Source: Anastrepha obliqua (taxonomy: Eukaryota > Arthropoda > Insecta > Diptera > Tephritidae). From it: 64,000 nt of DNA. Made by a program: the position numbers and the translations under genes. The notes beneath the pieces were generated by a model. The model saw only the letters and a list, made by a program, of their open reading frames with translations, was not told the origin of the DNA and searched no databases. The stretch covers positions 27,922,001 through 27,986,000 of the forward strand of contig NC_072893.1 in NCBI RefSeq assembly GCF_027943255.1. Reading direction: 5' to 3'. This document shows, piece after piece, positions 1-11,125 of this stretch (positions are counted from its first letter, which is position 1; each line of letters begins with the position of its first letter).

Positions 1-504
1 ACAGCTTCTGCAATGCGCGTTAAATGGTGAACGTAGCTTTTCTGCATGTAATCTGATCGCCCAATAACCGATAAATACAGTTACGAATTTGGAAATTGAG
101 TAGCGTGGAGTCCCCAGGGCTTTCTGAGTCGTTCGTATATCGTATTGGGACCAAAGGGTTATTTATTTTTATTTATTTATTTAAATCTTTATTTTGTATA
201 TTTTAATCCACTCCTGGTTTTCAAGTAGTCCATTCTGTCAAGCTAATTTTTTAGTAAGTTTTCGCAAGCTTCATCATTATCTCACAAATCTTAGCTTTGT
301 TTTGATCTTTCAACTCTTTCAACGACTCTATACGCTCGGTGTAACATTTATTTTTAGCGGCCCACAAAAACAGTCTATGGACTACTTTGTTTGTTGGGAG
401 CGTAATCTTAACTTCTAAGCGACCAAATAGAATGTTTTCGATATTCTCGACTTTTGAATATTTTCGAATGTTTTTAATATTTTCTCCCTTTCCTCAAACG
501 AAAA
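1..504. other. No gene recognised; A/T-rich flank
   Basis: I see no supported coding region here. An (ATTT)n simple repeat lies at about 162-183. The rest is unassigned; it may be the 5' flank or a decayed upstream part of the non-LTR remnant that follows. Confidence 0.4.
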
Positions 505-1028
505 GTGATTCAGATGGGAAACAGATGGAGAAGCAAGATGCTAAGCGAGACCTCTGATTCTTTAGCTAGGATGGGCTCTGAGGCCAACTACTTTGGCTCG
601 GAACCCGTTCTGCGAACCATCAAAGCCACGGTTGCCAAACGAGTTACTTCAACCCACAAGCGAGCTTGGCAGGCTAAGAGGGGCTGCAGATGGACTAAAC
701 TAATGTTATCTGTCATGCCCGATCGACTGTCGCAAACCCTCCTATCATTAAGCAGAAGCGACTGTGGGCAGCTGATTGGACTGATGACGGGCAGCCTCTA
801 TGGGCGAAGCACATGGAAAAGGCAGGCATCTCGGACATTGCACTCTGCCCAGTATATGGAGAGTAGGATAAGACGGCAGACCACTTCCTACGCATTTGCC
901 CCGCCTTCGCTCGAATCAGGCTTGAGGTCTTTGGCACTGATGTATTAAAAACCGACCACCTTAGCTCCGTGGCACCAAAAGATCTACTCAGATTTCTTCG
1001 GAAATCGGGCAGATTTAAAGAAAATTAA
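505..1028 (+). pseudogene. C-terminal remnant of a non-LTR retrotransposon ORF2
   Basis: The translation contains WTKLMLSVMPDRLSQTLLSLSRSDCGQLIGLMTG, split here only by my reading: WTKLMLSVMPD, then LSQTLLSLSRSDCG, then QLIGLMTG. This matches the region after RNase H in jockey/I/R1-type elements, where a short Cys/His-poor segment precedes the carboxyl end. The frame shifts near 850-950. The last stretch reads DLLRFLRKSGRFKEN and stops at 1026-1028, a typical end for these proteins. No reverse transcriptase or endonuclease remains, so this is a 5'-truncated dead copy. The subfamily cannot be fixed from this piece. Confidence 0.7.
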
Positions 1029-1274
1029 AAAAGTGACTCGAGTGGAGTTCAATGGATTTAAGTGTGTCTGATTGCTCTATTTGCTAGTTGTGCCGACAAA
1101 AAAAAATAACTCATTATACAAGTTGGCACAAAATTAATCAGCCTATCGGAAGGTTTATAATTTTTGCTATCCAAACCTAAGTTAACCACACGACAAAAAC
1201 AGGCCAGATTGACATTTGCAGAAAAAATTTTAATTTGGGAAGGGTTACGGAAAATAGTAATTTCTTTCAATCAA

Positions 1275-1620
1275 AACAAAAAAAAATCAAATGTATTGGC
1301 ATGATAAATGGAAGAAAAAGGAGGAGAGACTGACTCGTAATTTCGGAGAGGCTTCTGTCATGGTTTGGGTAGCCATTAGAGTCAAAAACAATGATTTCAA
1401 AGGCCTAAATGTTTCATATGCACAAAATTGAATAGTGTGAAGTATATAGAGCTGCTATACGAAGTACTGAACCCTTTTTTTGATGATAATTTCGATGTGA
1501 AGTGGATTCTGTAACATGTCAACAAGGCCGCCCATGCTTCTAAAGCAACAAAAGAGTTTTTAGTAGCAAAAAAAAAAACATACCAACAAAAAAAACACAA
1601 TTTGATTGTGACTGGTGACA
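1275..1620 (+). pseudogene. Decayed Tc1-like transposase fragment
   Basis: In shifting frames the plus strand reads NFGEASVMVWVAI at about 1340-1380 and NKAAHASKATKEFL at about 1522-1565. These correspond to the GGSVMVWG motif and the QDNAxxHxAK...EFL stretch around the second catalytic Asp of Tc1-like DDE transposases. The catalytic Asp itself is not readable: the sequence has NKAA where QDNA is expected. Several stops and frameshifts are present. It lies just inside the left inverted repeat of the shell element. Confidence 0.6.
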
Positions 1621-1629
1621 TAGACCAGT

Positions 1630-3050
1630 TTAAACTCTTTGTTGCTCAACCCGCAAACCCGATCTCTTACGACCCATGGTTCTTGGATGATCGCGATTTC
1701 CTCTTCTCTTTCAGCGAGACAGAGGATGAGTGCAGCTGAAACCGCCTTACTGTGGTGGAGTTTTATCTATACAACTCCCACCATCGCTGGTATACGTTGT
1801 TGGATGACAGCCAACCACGGTTTGGTCAGCGTTCTCTAAGTCGGATGAAGTGGGAGTATACTCGTCATCCCCCAAAGCATTCGAGAGCTCGGAATATTCC
1901 CCCATATCATCTAGGGTAACCCTTCGGAAGAGTTCGCCTATCTTACCGGAATTGGATTCCACCTCGTCTTCCATTTGGTTGTCTAACGCAACCGTGGTCT
2001 CCTCCGCAGAGTCAGTGATTAGAAGCCGTAGTTAATCTTCCATTTCTGGTTAGCGAGTGGATCCAGTGATTCCTCATTCAAGATGATTTCCGCTAGCCTC
2101 CTCTTGCCATCCACTTCACCAATCTTTGCTACCTTCCAATCGCTGGTAGGTAGCTTAGGGTTACTTAGTTACTTGAGCAGTTCCAACACTTCCTCTGGAT
2201 CGGTGTGGAAGTCTGGTATCCAGGCTTTAGATCTTAGCCGATTGGGGATGGATCGAGGCGGGCCGCCGGCCAAGGCTCACCTATGCGCTTTATTGCCAGA
2301 GTATATAGGTCCACCGATCGTTGATCAGCGCACTTGATTAATTTGAGGCGTGGTTGAAACCAGCCCGCGTCGGAGCAGCTGGGTGGGGGCCCTGGATTTT
2401 CTTGCAGAATGTCCGTGTAAACTTTCCAGAGACTCCTGTTTATCAGGTCCCAGTTTGCTCGCGCGATTGCACCGTCATGCGAACTCCGACAAATCACCTA
2501 TGTGTCTTTCTTCCGATACTTCCGTAAAATATTTCTTGCGCAGAATCCATTTTAGTCTTCTCCCGATGTTCGGCTATGAAGGCTTCAGCCCACGTCTTGG
2601 AGTCCGACTGTTCCTCCGTCAGATCTTCTAGTTTGGTGTCCTTCAGTCTCGCCAGAATCCTGAAGGCTGAACGTTTGGTACGGTAGTACCTTTCTGCTCC
2701 CGGGGGTGGGTACTACCCGGGGCAATGATTGTGTCAGAAGGGCGAGCTCCAGAAATTATTGGCTGAGCCATGTGATCTGATGCCAGCGACGTTGTCAAGG
2801 GTGTTCCTCCTTCTGGAGTTCCCGTGTCGCGTGGAGTGACGGAGACAGCAAGCTCGGCTTGTCTTAGGATAAAGCCGTCCTTGCTTCCCGAAGGTTTTGT
2901 TGCGAGGGGCGGTCTACTTCTGGCACCAGACGTTGATGGAATGTCATCACTAACTTGTCTTGAGACAGGGTAGGGATGGTGACCAGTAATAGGCCTCGCT
3001 CGCGTGGATATAGTAAGAGCCGTAGAAGTGCGTTTATTGTCGGGTGGTCA
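1630..3050 (-). mobile_element. Non-LTR retrotransposon fragment: ORF1 end and start of the endonuclease ORF
   Basis: Read on the minus strand, 3050 to about 2050 gives a Ser/Thr/Pro-rich then basic ORF1 (gag-like) product. The piece at 2497-2234 includes RSVDLYTLAIKRIGEPW and AARLD, a pattern I associate with the ORF1/gag region of fly non-LTR elements. Further on, about 1765-1640, it reads KAVSAALILCLAEREEE then IAIIQEPWVVRDRVCGL. This is the start of the apurinic/apyrimidinic endonuclease domain, with its QEPW motif. Several frameshifts occur. The element stops abruptly at about 1630 against the Tc1-like sequence. Confidence 0.7.
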
Positions 3051-3064
3051 AAAATGTATCAAAG

Positions 3065-3440
3065 TATCAGGTCAGTCCATAAGTTCGTGTATTTTTTAAA
3101 GGTGGTTTTAAAATTAATAAAAAAGATGTTTAAAGTATTTATTAATCAATAATATATTCTCCCTCATTATTTACAATGTCTTCCCAACGTTTAGGCAAAT
3201 TTTTAATTCTCTGCTCAAAAAACTTTTTGTCCTTGGAGCCAAAATACGCTTCGATATCCCTTTTTATAGCTTCTTTTGAAGAGTAGTTCTTGTTGCTCAT
3301 ATGGGATTGAAGTCCACGGAAAAGGTGTTAAGCGCAAGGTACGATATCCGGAGAGTATGGTGTATGAGGCATTAGCTCGTTCAGCTTGCCTAATGATTGA
3401 AACAAAACTTTGCGTCTATTCACTCAACAAATCCAACACA
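3065..3440 (-). pseudogene. Mariner transposase C-terminal fragment with 3' inverted repeat
   Basis: The minus strand from about 3370 reads SPDIVPCA, a stop, HLFRGLQSHMSNKNYSSKE, and then through AYFGSKDKKFFEQRI to LPKRWEDIVNNEGEYIID, ending near 3150. This is the end of a mariner transposase, from the SPD..P.DYHLFRGL motif around the third catalytic Asp to the carboxyl terminus. That Asp codon is lost to a stop. The outer end GTCAGTCCATAAGTTCGT (about 3072-3089) looks like a mariner terminal repeat. The 5' part is missing. It is inserted in the Tc1-like shell. Confidence 0.7.
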
Positions 3441-4316
3441 AATTACTTAGCTCCAAATTATATTGAAAACTAACCCCAATAATTCTATTTGTTTATTTAA
3501 AATATAAAAACACGGGTCTTATACTTTTTTTATTCTATAGATTTTACTTTTTTTAATAATTAATTTAAGTTTCGTTAAATGTGTGCTTATTTCTGGAAAG
3601 TTTAAATATTAGAAACATAAATTGTTGGCCTTGAACTGACAATAAAAATATAAAAAATTTAGTTGGTCCCATAATTTTTTCATGTGGTGTATAAGTAGAC
3701 AAGCAATGGAGTGCGTAAAGGCCAAAGTTAATACTTCTATCACTCAAAATAATTTTTTTTTTATTTAGTCAAAAAGTTATAAAAACACAAAATCGGATGA
3801 TTAAATTTGCGCCAACTTGTATAATCCTAATGAAATCTTGGTTAAACAAGAGGCCGAGTCGATATAAAAGTTGATAACAACCTAAAGTATCTGCATGAAA
3901 AATTCATCTTTTACGCTGTATTGAAAGATTTCAATTAAAATCAACAAATTCCATTTCCCAAGTTCTTATTAAATTAGAAGAAATTCGATGACTACTAGCC
4001 GAGTAATTAGATTCCCTTCTGTACTGAGTAACCAAATTAGTTACTTACAAGTACACGCATACAAATGCATAACGTATACTTAATTTATAATACAAAGAAA
4101 AAAAAATGTTTCTATTGATTTAATAAAAAAAAATTATTTTTTAATATTTCGAAGTCATTAGAAGTTCTCATTTCCAGGGAATCTAGCAATTTTAAAATAT
4201 TTCACATCAACCACCAATTCATGGGCTAGAGTACGAATGTGTTTGACTTATACATACCTGCATACGCATGTGCTCAAGTGCATTTGTATGTCTGGCAGGG
4301 GCGGAGTTTTGTTTTC

Positions 4317-4334
4317 TTTGTGGTTAACCGCAAA
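4317..4334. promoter_or_regulatory. Double RUNX-type site, copy 1
   Basis: The sequence TTTGTGGTTAACCGCAAA contains two head-on matches to the RUNX/Lozenge consensus RACCRCA: AACCACA on the minus strand and AACCGCA on the plus strand, sharing the central GTTAAC. The same 18 bp occurs in inverted orientation at 5059-5076. Binding is inferred from consensus only. Confidence 0.3.
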
Positions 4335-5058
4335 TCATAATAATTCCATATCCAGTCAACAGAAAAACGCTGGTACGTAAAAATTCATCCAACCAAATTT
4401 TATGAAGAGAGCGCATTCGCATGCACAAAACGAACTTGCATATGTGTACATGCACTCACACACACACATGTATAGGTGCAAACACTAAAACGTTATCTGC
4501 TCGATATTCACCAAAAGTACCACAAACATTGCTGACAGCAGCGGATAAGACGACGACAAGTAAGCTGCTCGAGCAACAACAACGACAAGTCAGCTAGTTA
4601 GACAGCTAGTCAGTTAGTCAGTCAGTCAATCACACAACCAGCCGGGCAGCCAGTGCACACTCACTTGGTGAGGGTTGGAACAGTTCAGTTCATGAGTACG
4701 AGCACATGAAAAAATACACCACTCACCACTCACCACCACTGAGGACAATTGCAGCTGCTAAGTAACCGTTTGCATAAAATTTCCAATATGCGGATGAATG
4801 ACTGATTACAAGTATTCCTACCCACACACACATACATACATATGCATACGTACTCGTATTAATTCGACTCTCATACACGTGTGTATTAGTGTAGTAGACG
4901 GCTGGCAGTCGCATTCATACATCCCCTTACGCACTGCTTAATGTGAGTGAACGCGTGTGAGAGTTGGCTTCCTCTGCCAGCCAGTCGAGAGCGCTGCCGA
5001 TGCATGAAACATCAGAGCGCCGACGTCGTACAACTACGAAAATTGTCTTCAATGAATT

Positions 5059-5076
5059 TTTGCGGTTAACCACAAA
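5059..5076. promoter_or_regulatory. Double RUNX-type site, copy 2 (inverted)
   Basis: TTTGCGGTTAACCACAAA is the exact reverse complement of 4317-4334, 724 bp away. It again holds two opposed RACCRCA matches. The flanking bases are not similar, so this is not an obvious terminal repeat of a transposon. Confidence 0.3.
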
Positions 5077-7342
5077 ATATAATTGGTCGAAATCCGACTC
5101 ATATGCGGCTGTATGTTGAGATTTATGGGTATACTCGTTTGTGTGTGTGTGTGTGTGTGACTATATGTCAGGGTATGCGCCATTTCTTCAAGCAGCATGC
5201 CAAGTTATGAACGTATGAGCGAGAGCTAAGTATATTAGTATAAATATTTATCGAGTGAATGCGGAGCGCAATAACTGCCAAAGCAGTGAATGTTTTTTAG
5301 AACGAAAATAAAAGTAAAGACGAGAATGTGCAAGTATTAAAAAAATATTACGAAAACCCAAAGCACATTGAGAATAAATATTTACTTATTTATTTATAAA
5401 CAACCGTTTTCTTTAGCCAGCAAAATGGAGCTTTTCACCGGGTCGCCATCTATCGTCAGGGATGCGCATTAACGCTAATTTATGTAGCAACTTTTGTTGA
5501 AGAAAAAAATTTGTATTGCGAAAAAATAACGCTAAGAAGCTTGCAACTTTTCGACCCCATCGCCGCCATCCAAGCGCCCCAAACACAGCACACAGCACTT
5601 AAGAAGTTCTCCTTCGTTAAATGCTTGAGAAAAATTCAGCGTCCAACCCCTTTTTGGCATTCGTGTTGAAGTGCTTGCCAGCCACCCAAAAGTTCCTCAA
5701 TCTCCCCATAGTAGCCTCCGTTGAGTGGCTACTAAGAAAAGTATAAGGAAAATGAAGTGCGCGCGCGTTAAGCTGACACGAGTGTGGGAAGCGTGGGGCG
5801 GTGGAGTGGCTTTCATTAGAAATATCCCTTCGTTTTTGCTTGTGCCACTTGGAATTTTTTCTAAGAAACCCCAGCTAAAAGGGGTGGCTTCTTTCCAAGA
5901 CGTTGAGCAAGGCGGTATTTTCTTGAAGGCGAAAGAGAAAAGTGAAATAAAAAGAAAGTCGCATTAATTTCCCCTTTTTTATATGTAGGTACTTGAGCGC
6001 CGCTAAGAGTAGGCGTACTTTTTCTTAAGGCTACACCTGTGTGCTTCTCTTTACTTGCGATTTAATAACAAAAAAAAAACAAAAAATTACTCTTATTTTT
6101 TTCTATTGAATTTTGCGTCGCTAAATGCTCAATAGATGGCGCCGCATACACCGTTTTTGGGTAAGCAACACTTTCCCGCCAAATGCGCGCATTCCACCGA
6201 ATCATCATTTGCACTCGCCCATTAATCCCTAAACTCTCGGCCAGCGGCGCGTTAAATTAAAATGAAATACATTTTAATGAATTTAGAAATAAAACAGAAT
6301 TAAATAATGATTTTTAAATGCAAAATTGGCAACAGCTTTATTGTTCGTTAGCGTGGTTTATAGCCATTACTGTTGTTGCTGTTGCACAATGCAAACTCTA
6401 ATGAATTATTTTATCATTTCGCATTTACGCTGAAAATTTGCATTTTCCGTTTTTAGTGAAAATTTTAATTAAAATGATTTGCAGTGCATTCTAAAAACCA
6501 CAAAACGATTTGAAATCATTCAATTCATTCATTTATTGGTTGTCCTTGCGTTCGCCCTCCGGAAGTGTGCGTGGGGTAGTGGTGGCCGGTGGTGATGAGA
6601 CTCTTGCGTAAGCCATTTTGTATTAAGCAGGATTTGAATATTATAAAAATGTAGGCATGTGTGGGGGAGTGGGGAGCTGGACATTTTAGTATTTGTAATG
6701 CGAATTAAAAATAACTTTATGCAACAGTTCGATAGGCAAATGTTTTATGTATATTTAAGCCATTAGTGGCGGTCGCTGCAATCGCCAAATGACAATTGAT
6801 GCCGTGATGCTTTACGTAATTTCAACGGGTTGCGATAAGTGGAGCAGTTGATTGCAAAATCGGTAAATGCTTTAGAAATATATACACGCACACATACATA
6901 CATACAGGCATACGTGTGTGTGTGCGTATTCATGGCATAAAGAAATAAAATGTGGCTACTAAAAACTGCTTACCATCAGAATATCAAGAATAAAATTTTC
7001 TGCAACGCAATTTACCAAATAATAACATTTTTATGATTTGGGTTACTTGAGAAATCGACAAAAATTTATTTTATTTTTATTATTTTTGTGTAGAACCATT
7101 CAAGTCATTTATTTTTTAATGGTAATCCCTTTCAAATGTTTGCCGCAACTGCGCCGTAATTCGGCCATCCGTAAACACCAACTTTAAATGACTCCTGACT
7201 CACTGGCGGACTTCGGTCGGTATCTCGTGAATAGCTTTAGTAATGTTGGCTTCGAATACCACAATTCAAGCTGGTTTATCCCCAAAGCATTTAGACTTTA
7301 CATACCTCGACTAATGGACTATACCAATATATTATATATATA

Positions 7343-7492
7343 ATTGGCGCGTACACCCTTTTTGGGTGTTTGGCCGAGCTCCTCCTCCTATTTGTGGTGT
7401 GTGTCCTGATGTTGTTCCACAAATGGAGGGACCTACAGTTTCAAGCCGACTCCGAACAGCAGATATTTTTATGAGGAGATTTTCGTGGCAGA
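7343..7492 (-). repeat. tRNA-derived SINE, tail part only
   Basis: This matches the tail half of the SINE at 11126-11440: it has the GGCGCGTACACCCTTTTT end, then GGGTGTTTGGCCGAGCTCCT, CACAAATGGAGG and the AAGCCGACTCCGAAC block. The tRNA-like head is absent. In this orientation the SINE tail is at the lower coordinate. It directly abuts the RNase H non-LTR remnant at 7493, so the reading frame open from 7366 is half SINE and half retrotransposon. Confidence 0.75.
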
Positions 7493-8424
7493 CTATGAAC
7501 TATACCTGCCATTACAATATTCACGACCCTCGTACCCGCAAGGAAAGAGTGGGAAAGGGTGAGTCTATCCATGTATACACAGATGGCTCAAAGCTCGAGG
7601 GCAGGGTGGGCGGAGGTGTATATTCCGAGCATCTGGGAATCTTATTCAATTTTCGGCTCGCCGCCAACTTTAGTGTCTTTCAGACTGAACTGATGGCAAT
7701 AATGAAAGCCGTGACACTGATACAGTGTGATGCGATATCCGGAAATGATATCCACGTTTTCACTGATAGCCAAGCGGCGATAAAATCCCTCACAAAACAG
7801 TCGATAACCTCCAGGGTAGCCATGAAATGCCGCGCATCTCTTAACTAGATGGCTGAGTCATTTAGCCTAAAGGTAACATGGCTTCCTGGCCATCGTGACA
7901 TTGAGGGTAACTGTAGGGCCGATAAACTAGCGAGACTCGGCACTAAATTGACTGATGTGTACATAGACAATGACACAGTGATAGCCTTACAAACATGTAA
8001 GCTAATCATCCTCGAAGAAATTGTAAGAGTACCGAATGAAAGATGGCGTAACGAAGCCACTTGCAAAATCACCCGACAGCTGTGACCGACTTTCAATGCT
8101 AAACGCACGGAACTTCTACTAAGAAGAGTCTTAATACACTGTTTTCAGTTATACGGGCCACTGTCTAATCGGTAGGCACGCCAGAGAATGGGTGTGCAAA
8201 CACATGAATTCTGCAGAAGTGGTCTACACGAGGAAGGGACGTTCCCGCCATTTTTGGTAGACAAACTTTTAATGAATTGGAAGAAATGAAGGATCTTACA
8301 AAATATTTGAAAAGTACACATTGTTCTAGGAGGGATAAGGGCTAGTTCCCCATGTGGCATCACAATGGGCCATTAGCCTGAGTGTGTGTCACAGTGGACA
8401 ACCGCTTCAACCTAACCTAACCTA
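7493..8424 (+). mobile_element. Non-LTR retrotransposon 3' part with RNase H
   Basis: From about 7555 the frame reads GESIHVYTDGSKLEGRVGGG, a canonical RNase H start with the catalytic TDGS. Then come FQTELMAIMKA (E), FTDSQAAIKSL (D) and, after a stop at 7846, VTWLPGHRDIEGNCRADKLA (the final His/Asp motif). All RNase H catalytic residues are visible. The downstream Cys-rich tail is decayed (8100-8300). The 3' end reads CGCTTCAACCTAACCTAACC at 8402-8424, like the copy ending at 60068. No reverse transcriptase remains. The family is RNase H-bearing (I, Loa or R1 group); which one is uncertain. Confidence 0.8.
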
Positions 8425-8429
8425 CATGG

Positions 8430-8870
8430 ACTAATAAAAGTCCAAAGGTGTGATATCACCGAAACGACGGCACAGTAAATCTATTTTTTCACGGCCTGTA
8501 TGCCAAGTAGCGTCGTCTTGTTGGAACCAACAACCAAATGTTGTAGAGATCACGGGCTTCAATTCACGGCAAAAAAAGGTGGTTTATCAGGACGCGATAG
8601 CATACGCCATTCACTGTTACATTGGCGCCAGCCTCGTCTTTGAAGAAATATGGACCGATGATTCCTCTAGCCCATAGGCCGCACCAAACGGTTGTTTTCA
8701 AAGGATGTAATGGCTGTTCTTGAATGGATTCGGTCTGTTCTTCAGCCCAAATACGGCAATTTTCCTTATTGACGTAGCCATTAAGCTCATCGCTGAACAC
8801 CAAAAGTTGGCTTAAGTGCGCGCTGAATATTTTTCAGAGAGCGTCGATTTTCGTAATACAGTTATGCGAT
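8430..8870 (-). pseudogene. Tc1/mariner-superfamily transposase fragment, internally deleted
   Basis: On the minus strand, 8803-8564 reads MVFSDELNGYVNKENCRIW, later LKTTVWCGLWARGIIGPYFF and VTVNGVCYRVLI. The shifted frame then gives FGCWFQQDDATWHTGREK and RRFGDITPLDFY at about 8545-8450. These are the second (QQD) and third (DITPLD) catalytic motifs of a DDE_3-type transposase, the same family as at 28291-28960. About 20 residues between the two Asp motifs are deleted, so it is inactive. Clear terminal repeats were not found. Confidence 0.7.
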
Positions 8871-9424
8871 TTGCAAACGTTGTTGAGGATTAAGTTTTGG
8901 CATAACTAAATTTCAAAAATTTCAAAAAAAAATATATCAAAAAAATTATGTATTTAGTTCCAAAATGATGTATGCCCTTCATAAGAGAGCAAAAATCTAA
9001 TAATTTTTTTTTTCTATAGGCTCCTAAACCTCGATTCACTTAATCAAAGATTCCCCGAAACATGGTCCCTCATTGTCAAATTCGCTGAGAGCAAACTAAC
9101 GGTACCACGATAGGCGCCGTCTTATTATTCTTTCCATCATGAATAAAGCGAAGAAATTTCACACACAAATAACACACGAATAATCACCAATACCAACAGT
9201 AATCGCAATCGCCGACAAGGTGACCTGTGGATAAAAAAACGTAAAGCTGAGTTGAACTGAACGAATTATTGAACTAGTTTAAAAAAAAATTACTATATAT
9301 TTTACATAATTATTAACATCACATTTGAACTAAAAGAGGTTAGAAAAATGTCAGGGAGAAAGAATTAAAATTCCGCAGCTGTAGAACAAAAACAATGTTA
9401 AATGAAGCGGCTAAAAAGGTTGGT
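8871..9424. other. No gene recognised
   Basis: AT-rich sequence without a supported coding region. The part at 8890-9030 may be decayed end sequence of the preceding transposon, but I cannot match it to the other copy. Confidence 0.35.
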
Positions 9425-11105
9425 TCATAATAAGTTGCTCAAAAAGTTTTGAGATTCAATAAGAAATACACAATTTTATGGCATGAAAGGTGCTTCATTA
9501 TTCAGTATAGTCGCCCGGAATATCGATAAACTTTTCTCAACGAGATTCCAATTTATGAATTCCAACCCTGAATTGAGAATCTGGCTGGGTCGCAAAATGC
9601 ACTTCCACAGTTGTTATGACCTGATCGTTTGATGAAAAATGCTTTCCACGCACTAATTTTTTTGGGTCTGAAAGCAGATAGGAGTTGCTATGGGCCAAAT
9701 ATGGTGCATACGGGGGGTGCTCCAACAATTAGAACTTTAATTCATGGACTTCAGCCATTGACAAAATGCTCTTGTGGCACGGTGCATTGTCCTGATAAGG
9801 AATAATTTGTTTTTTTTTTTGCAAACTGACTATTTTTTCACGAATTTTTTCCTTCAACTGGTCTAAAAGGTTACAATAATATTCAGAATTTATTTATGTA
9901 TTTATTTATTAAAAAAAAAAAAATTGACTTAAACAGTAAATCTTATAAGCTAATTGTGACATAAAGCGATAGCGTCGAGGCCTTACGCTTAAACTGTGTA
10001 TATGAAGTACTTTTGTATTGTGTCTTAAATTCTATGGTTTAGGTTGGTTATTTTAAGGAATTTTGTTATTAAAGATATTGAACCGGATGTTGGGTTAGAT
10101 AGATGCGTCATTGGATTTGAGTTGCTGAAGATTTGCCTTCTGCGGGCGGTGTATAGTGGGCAATATGGTACATCTTGCGTCCGGGTTGCACGTGCACTTA
10201 GTTGGGTTGGTGTTGGCCATCAAATGTCCATGTGTAGTCTTTGTATGCCCTAGACGAAGACGCCTGAACTTTATGACGTCTAGTCGTGTCACCCTGTTTT
10301 TATTATTTTTTATAAAGTCCGTTATGTGGGTTTTTGTATGGTTGGTACCTGTTGGTACCAGTCATTAGTTGAGTTCCATGTATGGTCATGTTTGTTATCG
10401 AAATGTTTTTTTATATGTTTTTAATGTCGGTTAAGTTGAAGTTATCTGTCATTAATGTCAGAATTTATTAATTTACCAGTTTGCAAGTAATCCACCAACA
10501 CAATTCCTTTCCATCCCAAAACACTGATGCTAACATCCTCTTGGCCGATTTCTGTACATGAACTCGTTTCGGAGCCGAAGAACCAGGTTCACACCACACA
10601 CAGCACCATTTAGCCTCTTGTTTAGATTTAGGATTACGGTGATAAACCCAAGTCTCATTTATAGTAACGAATCGATGCACAAGCTCCACTTTATCCTTTC
10701 AAAACCGCTCTAAATGTTGCTGCATTGCTGAGAAAGTCGCCTTCGAATGTGTTTTTGTTCTATTGTTAGTGAACCAGGCGCCATTGTGCACGAAGCTGCC
10801 TGAGACCCAATACTTCGGTCAAAATATTGCTTACACTGCCCAATGAGATGCCTGGGGTGCATCTTCTAAATCTCTTTCAATCGCTCGACGATTTTCCATG
10901 ACGATATTCTGTATTTTTTGTACGATTTCTGGTTTTGTTGATGTTTTGGACGTCCTTGAAGGCTTGTCCTTATACACTTTCAACATTCGTTCATAAATTT
11001 GCTTTATTTTGAACTTACCGAAAATAAAAATTCTATCTCTGGATGGACATCCAGCACAACATGTATTTCCTTTACTAGATTGCATGTGATTTGGTCCGAA
11101 CCGAA
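9425..11105 (-). mobile_element. Mariner element (lineage A), dead, carrying a later insertion
   Basis: Read on the minus strand, about 11085-10830 gives the helix-turn-helix part (KFMNEC.KC, then TKPEIVQKIQNIVMEN). 10690-10470 gives HRFVTINETWVYHRNPKSK and GSSAPKRVH, where the first catalytic Asp of GDETW is replaced. 9728-9537 gives HPPYAPYLAHSNSYLLS and the end VGIHKLESR. The third catalytic position (APSD) reads AHSN. The lower end, TTGGTTCATAATAAGTTGC near 9420-9440, is probably the 3' terminal repeat. A non-LTR piece at 9895-10457 interrupts it. The copy at 16224-17342 is the same lineage. Confidence 0.8.
9895..10457 (-). mobile_element. 5'-truncated non-LTR insertion with 12-bp target duplication
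   Basis: This 563-bp segment interrupts the mariner and is bounded by the direct repeat TCAGAATTTATT at 9883-9894 and 10458-10469. On the minus strand the translation near 10292-10200 reads FRRLRLGHTKTTHGHLMAN. It resembles the LRTGHTxLTHxYLM segment near the carboxyl end of jockey-like reverse transcriptase proteins. The minus-strand 3' end is oligo(T)/AATAAATAAATA-like at 9900-9920 rather than a clean poly(A). The duplication makes it a young insertion relative to the mariner. Confidence 0.7.
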
Positions 11106-11125
11106 TATTTAACTTTCTTATTTAT

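Larger units (their letters stand above)
1117..3821 (+). mobile_element. Tc1-like DNA transposon shell with nested insertions
   Basis: The ends are inverted: ATACAAGTTGGCACAAA near 1116-1132 matches, in reverse complement, TTTGCGCCAACTTGTAT near 3806-3822. The similarity continues imperfectly for about 50 bp, and both ends are flanked by TA, the target of the Tc1/mariner superfamily. Inside, the plus strand holds a decayed transposase (about 1275-1620). The remainder is filled by a minus-strand non-LTR piece (1630-3050) and a minus-strand mariner piece (3065-3440). The nesting implies the Tc1-like element is the oldest of the three. The exact tips are my estimate from the alignment of the two ends. 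Confidence 0.65.
3826..7342. other. Gene-free interval with microsatellites
   Basis: No coding region is supported over about 3.5 kb. Visible are CA/CATA microsatellites (4450-4475, 4805-4850, 6885-6925), a CAGT/CTAGT-rich stretch (4590-4635), a GT run (5141-5158) and a TATAAATA at 5239-5246 without a convincing initiator. TAAT-rich sequence at 6240-6560 includes many homeodomain-type cores. Two inverted 18-bp RUNX-like motifs are listed separately. The lack of recognisable transposons here contrasts with the rest of the window, so it may hold regulatory DNA; that is inference. Confidence 0.5.

Noticed and set aside
3420..3473. YLAPNYIEN as a Tc1-like NPIEN motif in the shell element
   Set aside because: The match is only a few residues and the frame context on both sides does not support it.
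5239..5246. TATAAATA as a core promoter
   Set aside because: There is no initiator at the expected distance and no downstream gene on either strand within several kb.
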